Both the position numbers and the translations under genes were made by a program. Positions 57,366 through 64,000 of a stretch of 64,000 nucleotides of DNA are shown piece by piece (position 1 is the stretch's first letter; each line of letters starts with the position of its first letter). Source of the DNA: Parietaria judaica. Its lineage: Eukaryota; Streptophyta; Magnoliopsida; Rosales; Urticaceae. The notes below the pieces were generated by a model. The model was not told the DNA's origin. It saw only the letters and a list, made by a program, of their open reading frames with translations, and ran no database searches. The DNA lies in NCBI GenBank assembly GCA_954871525.1, contig OX940864.1, positions 1,296,001 through 1,360,000 on the forward strand, read 5' to 3'.

Positions 57366-58306
57366 GGTCTCCGATGGGGACCCTAACCGCAGAGAACGCA
57401 GATCGGACCGGAACTGCAGGGGAGGGAACCGGAGGGAAGTGGAGGTTGGAAATGGCGGGTTCGTGGAGCGAATGGAAATGAACGAGGGATTTTGATTTTC
57501 TTTATACTCGCTCTCGGCTCTCTATCTTCCTTTTTCATGTAAGAAAAACGGCACGTCGTTTTATATTTTGTTTTGCCAGAGAAAACGACGTGTCATTTTA
57601 AGTTTTGGCTGGCTCATTCAAACGACATGTCGTTTTATTTTTGGTTTGCCTCATGAAATCGACATGTCGTTTTGTTTCTAGTTTTACTCCTTCCGAGGCT
57701 GCTCCTAGTCTTTGTAATTGAAATCGTTTAGAGTCGAGCCATCGAATTTTATTATATAATGGAAATTATTAATTTATTGAGGAATTATTCCAGTAATTTC
57801 AGTTAACGTCGAAATCTTATAAAAGAATATATTATTTAATCAAAATTACTAATTTATTAAATATTAGTTTAACAAAATTCTACAGTACATTTTTTATTTC
57901 TTCAATGTAGATTGTCAAAATATTATAGAATAATTTGGCTCCATTTTCCCTCAAGTTGGACATTGCTTGTATTTTCTCCGTCTTACATTTGTCTTCATTT
58001 TTTTCACCTTGACATTTTGATTTCTTGCAATTTTTATTGAAAATAATATTCTCTAACTTATGATGACAGTAAATCATTCAATAATATTAATAAACAAAAT
58101 GCACCTTGTTGCTCAGTCCAGTTACACAAGGTCCGAGATCTCAATCCCGGGCATATTACAATGTTCATAGACTCCTAAGATCGTCAATAGTAAATATAAT
58201 GTAACACGAGACGTAGTAATCTCGGGGGGGCAAAAAAAGCCTAAGAAGTTTAGTAAGATTAATATGTGACATTTACATCATTAATCAAAAGCGTTCGAGT
58301 TCTTGA
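57366..58306. other. Between the two RPA1 genes
   Basis: Short promoter of copy 1, a palindromic minisatellite (57540-57680), AT-rich DNA, and the 3' flank of copy 2. No further gene. Confidence 0.55.
57540..57680. repeat. About 37-bp repeat with palindromic AAACGACATGTCGTTT core
   Basis: Cores lie near 57547, 57584, 57620 and 57655: AAACGGCACGTCGTTT, AAACGACGTGTCATTT, AAACGACATGTCGTTT and AATCGACATGTCGTTT. Spacing is about 36-37 bp. Two decayed cores occur at the equivalent place of the other copy (60783 and 60818). They sit about 180-300 bp upstream of the RPA1 start codon. Confidence 0.75.
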
Positions 58307-60599
58307 TTACCTAGAGAATTTCGAGATTGAATCGAGCAGATATTTTCCCTCGGAAGCGTGGTTGACCTCATCAGCCTTGAAGACGGTGAGCTTCACCCTC
58401 TGTTCACCGTCATGCCTCTCCTCTATGACTTTGAGCTTGAAAAGAAACTGCTTGAAAAGTCTACCCCGAACGATGTCAATGAATTTAGCTTCGTTCCATT
58501 CTTTGTGCCTCAACTCGTGCAGATCCTTTGCGGAACACCCCATGATCTCTGTGCCGGATTCCTGGAAAGCCAGCACCCAGGTCGACCCTGAGTGATCGTG
58601 GACCTGAGCTCTAAGGAGATACCGGTAATCGCACTCTTCGAATTCCTGGTTACACCTATCGCACTGCCACTTGTCATTAGACAATGACATTGTCACCTTC
58701 TTGCTGCACTGTTTGTCTCCAATCATCAATGGGCAAGCCGCGTAGCAGAAAGTGTCGGTTATGATGTGTGTTATGGTCGCCCTGACGGTGATCCAATCTG
58801 GCTTATAGGATCTTCCCAAACCCTCATCTTGGATCTGAGAGATGGTTTTTCTGATCTCGTTCTTCGCTGCCCCGGCGGTTACGTCTTTGGAAATGGAGTG
58901 GGAAGCGATATCCTTGCCCACTTGATCGAACCAGCTTCTTAGTTTATGAGCTTCCGGGAAATCCGGGTTTGTGAAGATCTGGGTGGCGGGAATCGTTCCT
59001 ATGGATTTCCCGCTGAAGTCCTTGACTCTCCCGGCTTTTACAGCTAAGACAGGAAAGATTCCGGAGTCAAACATCTCTTGCAGCTGTTGACCTTCTCTGT
59101 TGCAGAACTCTCCCCAAAGGGTGAGGTCCACGGTTTTTCCTGAGCAATCCCTGAGATTCAAGATTCTTCTCTGTATTTCCATACCGTTCTTTCTCATGAT
59201 AGGAACCGAAGCGTTGACCGATGTCACAATACCGATAACATCGAGAATGGCGTCATTATCAGCACTTTCGATCTCGTTGATCGGTTTGAACGCAAATTGA
59301 TGCTTGGGTATAGAACCATCTTCTTCGGGGCAAAGATCCACCGTCGAAGTTGCCTCGAGGAATATTTCCCAGTCGTTCTTCAGATGGTTGAAGTTCTTCC
59401 GAGCGGGTTTCACCCTTCCATTGGAAATAAGGTAAACTCTACCAACTTCTATAGTTTCGTAGAAACGGTCAACAATGGCGTTGAAACAAGTGACACGTAT
59501 TTCTCCTCCATTAGAGTCAAGGAGATCAAACCAGAATACTTTACCCTCGCCCCGGGCATTATTGTACCTTCGCAGATCGCTTTTCACAGTCACTCTTGCC
59601 TTGATCGTCCACCTTTCTTGGTAAGGATTCAGAGCCGAGATAGGGATAACCCGTGCCGGTGCATCGTTCCTCCGTATAGCGCCATGGACTTTGTAGTTCG
59701 GAGGAGGCTGATAAGGAGGTTGAACTACAGGCGGGAAACTCAGTACGTTGGCACCGTTATTCGCAGTTCGCAACTGATTACCGGAAACCGTAGCTGGCGG
59801 CTGAAAATTAGAGTTCAAATTAGACTTCTGAGTCGTAGAATCGCTGTTCCGAGCCGTGGAATCAGATTGGCCTAACAATTTGGGATTTCCGATAATATCA
59901 CATTCTAGTATAACCGTGTTCATGTCGAGCACAACGATAATCCTACAGGATCAAGACAGAACAAAACATGCGAAATTAGTGTCGGTCATTTAAACAAAAA
60001 AGCATCGAGAGGAAACGATTAGCATAAATACGCGACTTACTGCACAAAACTAAGCCCAGAATCACAAACAAACGAACAAAAATCACCAGAACGATCGGCT
60101 ACAGAACGCTTAAAACTGTAATCGAGATTCTAGAAGGCTAACTAGTTTCGAGTTCGACATTTACAATCATATTCCAAAGAGTGATATACAATCATAACCA
60201 TTCGAATACTTCTAAATCGTGTGAATCAAGCCCCAAATATTCATAATTACTGAAGTTTTCATCTGAGCCAGAAAAAAATCGCCTAAAATGAAATCGAAAT
60301 CCAAACAAAATCAGCAAAAGCGAGATTGAAAGAGAGACTGACTTGCGATTCTCGATATCGCTGCAGACGTACTCGATGAGCTGAACCACGGAGCCTTTCT
60401 TGACGGAGCCTTTCTTAACTCGGTCGTTGAGTTGAGTGGCGAGCATGGCGTGCTGAGTCGCGACCGAGTCGGAGAGGAGAAAGCGGTACCTCTCCTGAGA
60501 GCCGATGAGCTTGATGTCGACGATCTGAACCAGCGGCTTGGCGTTCACGTCGCCGGCGGTGACGGCGGCGATCGCGTTCGGAGTGAGCTGCACCGCCAT
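58307..60599 (-). CDS. RPA1A: Replication protein A 70 kDa DNA-binding subunit (RPA1), copy 2, 630 aa
   Basis: Two exons, 60599-60343 and 59942-58307 (minus), with the same splice phase as copy 1. The domain order is identical: N-terminal OB (MAVQLTPNAIAAVTAGD), linker, DBD-A (RVIPISALNPYQERWTIKAR), DBD-B and DBD-C with zinc Cys pairs (AACPLMIGDKQCSKK, WQCDRCNQ). It is two residues longer because of a small insertion before the zinc ribbon (TMSLSNDKWQC versus TMSGDKWQC). Most differences from copy 1 are conservative. An upstream in-frame ATG (60773) is open only in this copy; 60599 is chosen because it is shared and matches the family start. Intact, so both copies probably make protein. Confidence 0.92.
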
Positions 60600-61754
60600 T
60601 GTCTCCGGTGGGGACCCTAACCGCAGAGAAGGCAGATGGGACCGAACTGCAGGGGAGGGAACCGGAGGGAAATAATGGAGGTTGGAAATGGCGGTTCGTA
60701 GAGCGAATCGAAATGAAAGAGGGATTTTGAATTTCTTTATACTCGCTCTCGTCTCTTCATCTTCCTTTTTCATATATTAAAAACGACATATCGGTTTATA
60801 TTTTGTTTGGCTCATGAAAACGACATTTAGTTTACTGCTAGTTTTGCTCTTTCCTCCACTTTTTCTAATGGGCTGAGACAATCAAATTTTATTACAGTAT
60901 CAGTTATTTATTTATTAAAAAATAATATAGTAAAATTAGTTGAAGCTTGAATTGTAAGAAAATACTATTTAACAAAATTCTTAGTTACATTTTTTATTTC
61001 TTCAATGTAGATTCCCAACATGTTTTAGAATAATCGGCACCGTTTTCCGTTAAGCCGGGCATTGCTTGTATTTGTAAGTCTTTACTTTTTTCACCTTGAA
61101 ATTTTGATTTGTTGCAATATCTATAGAAATTAATATTCTGTAGCTTATGATTGACAGTAAAAGATTCAATAATGATAATAAACATAGAACTATTTTACCA
61201 CCATAATTCATGACAAGTTGACAACTACCACTAATAAGTATTATATTATCTTAATAAAAATATTTTATCTTTTTCAACAAGTTAAACATTTATTTCTATA
61301 TGAAAATTATCTGCGAGTCCCCTTGTATCAAAACAAAATCTATTAACCATTAACCAATGCTCCATGCAACTATGGTTCGGTATTTAACATGTCGTTTGAC
61401 GTCGACGAATAATGTCGTTTTGCTGTCATGGAGCAAAATATTAATCTTTGGCGTAAATGTCCTTTTCTTATAATGTAACAAAATGAACATATGTTTTTCT
61501 CTTCAAGAGCATATATTATTTACTGTTTAAAATAAATGTATTATCATTGTTTCTCAGTTTAAGATTTAAACTAGTTTCGAAGAGCACGTGATAAACAGAA
61601 ACGATTAAAATTAAGTATCAAAAAATCTTCTGGAATAGTTGAAGTGAGACATAAAACACTCTTGTCTTTGGCACTTAGGCGTTTTAACCATCAAAAATTC
61701 AACATATTGCTCTAACCTTAAATAAACAAAAACCGCAGAATCAAAACGACATGA
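60600..61754. other. Promoter side of RPA1 copy 2 and 3' flank of RPS3
   Basis: AT-rich DNA. The right part includes the RPS3 3' UTR. No additional gene seen. Confidence 0.55.
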
Positions 61755-63987
<2,233 letters not shown>

Positions 63988-64000
63988 GTTTGCTCCGAGA

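Larger units (their letters stand above)
54867..61190 (-). repeat. Tandem duplication of a 3.2-kb RPA1 gene unit
   Basis: The unit at about 54867-58088 and its copy at about 58127-61190 share the gene, the downstream TCCGAGATCTCAATCCCGGG and ATATAATGTAACACGAGAC blocks, and an upstream block (TTTTTTATTTCTTCAATGTA at 57890 and 60990). The start codons are 3234 bp apart and the stops 3227 bp apart, so few indels separate the copies. Confidence 0.9.

Noticed and set aside
60600..60773. 58-residue N-terminal extension of RPA1 copy 2
   Set aside because: Not open in copy 1 and not part of the family; it is 5' UTR.

Overview
The window is nuclear DNA of a dicot-type flowering plant. Evidence: spliced genes with GT-AG (and one GC-AG) introns, a nuclear PsbX precursor, plant-type gene families (ATL RING-H2, MSL channels, FBA-type F-box, CC-NBS-LRR relics) and many plant transposable elements. 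The species cannot be named from the sequence alone.

Layout. 1-153: 3' end of an ESCRT-III VPS2 gene. 1138-2386: solo LTR. 3244-3708 (-): RING-H2 E3 ligase. 4238-10015: a very young non-autonomous LTR retrotransposon whose interior is made of three unrelated tandem arrays plus an antisense reading frame. 10.0-18.4 kb: a graveyard with an F-box relic, a solo LTR, an NLR pseudogene whose first intron carries a 4.3-kb LTR element, a CACTA end, a hAT MITE and an ARF-GEF (BIG) fragment. 19678-21532 (+): intact Sec61 alpha. 23.2-25.0 kb: chained fragments of an NLR, a MAP kinase kinase and COG4. 29758-33616 (+): intact MSL10-type mechanosensitive channel. 35.0-52.8 kb: five tandem F-box genes on the + strand, three with open frames and two broken, with hAT and Mutator-like elements between them. 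53884-54231 (+): PsbX. 55080-60599 (-): two tandem RPA1 (RPA70) genes. 61755-63987 (-): ribosomal protein S3.

The housekeeping genes (Sec61, MSL, PsbX, RPA1, RPS3) look complete and independent; they form no pathway. The F-box block shows birth-and-death evolution: duplicated 3' flanks without genes, shared leaders, nonsense codons and a frameshift.

The observations most worth checking are: the tandem repeats inside RPS3 intron 3, which keep an open sense-strand frame over about 44 codons without indels in three copies; the array-filled retrotransposon with its possibly spliced antisense frame; the Mutator-like element that is almost wholly an inverted repeat; and the NLR exon that sits behind an F-box-type leader with a retrotransposon inserted a few bases inside its intron donor. 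Exon borders were placed by eye from splice motifs and family knowledge; no alignment or database search was run.
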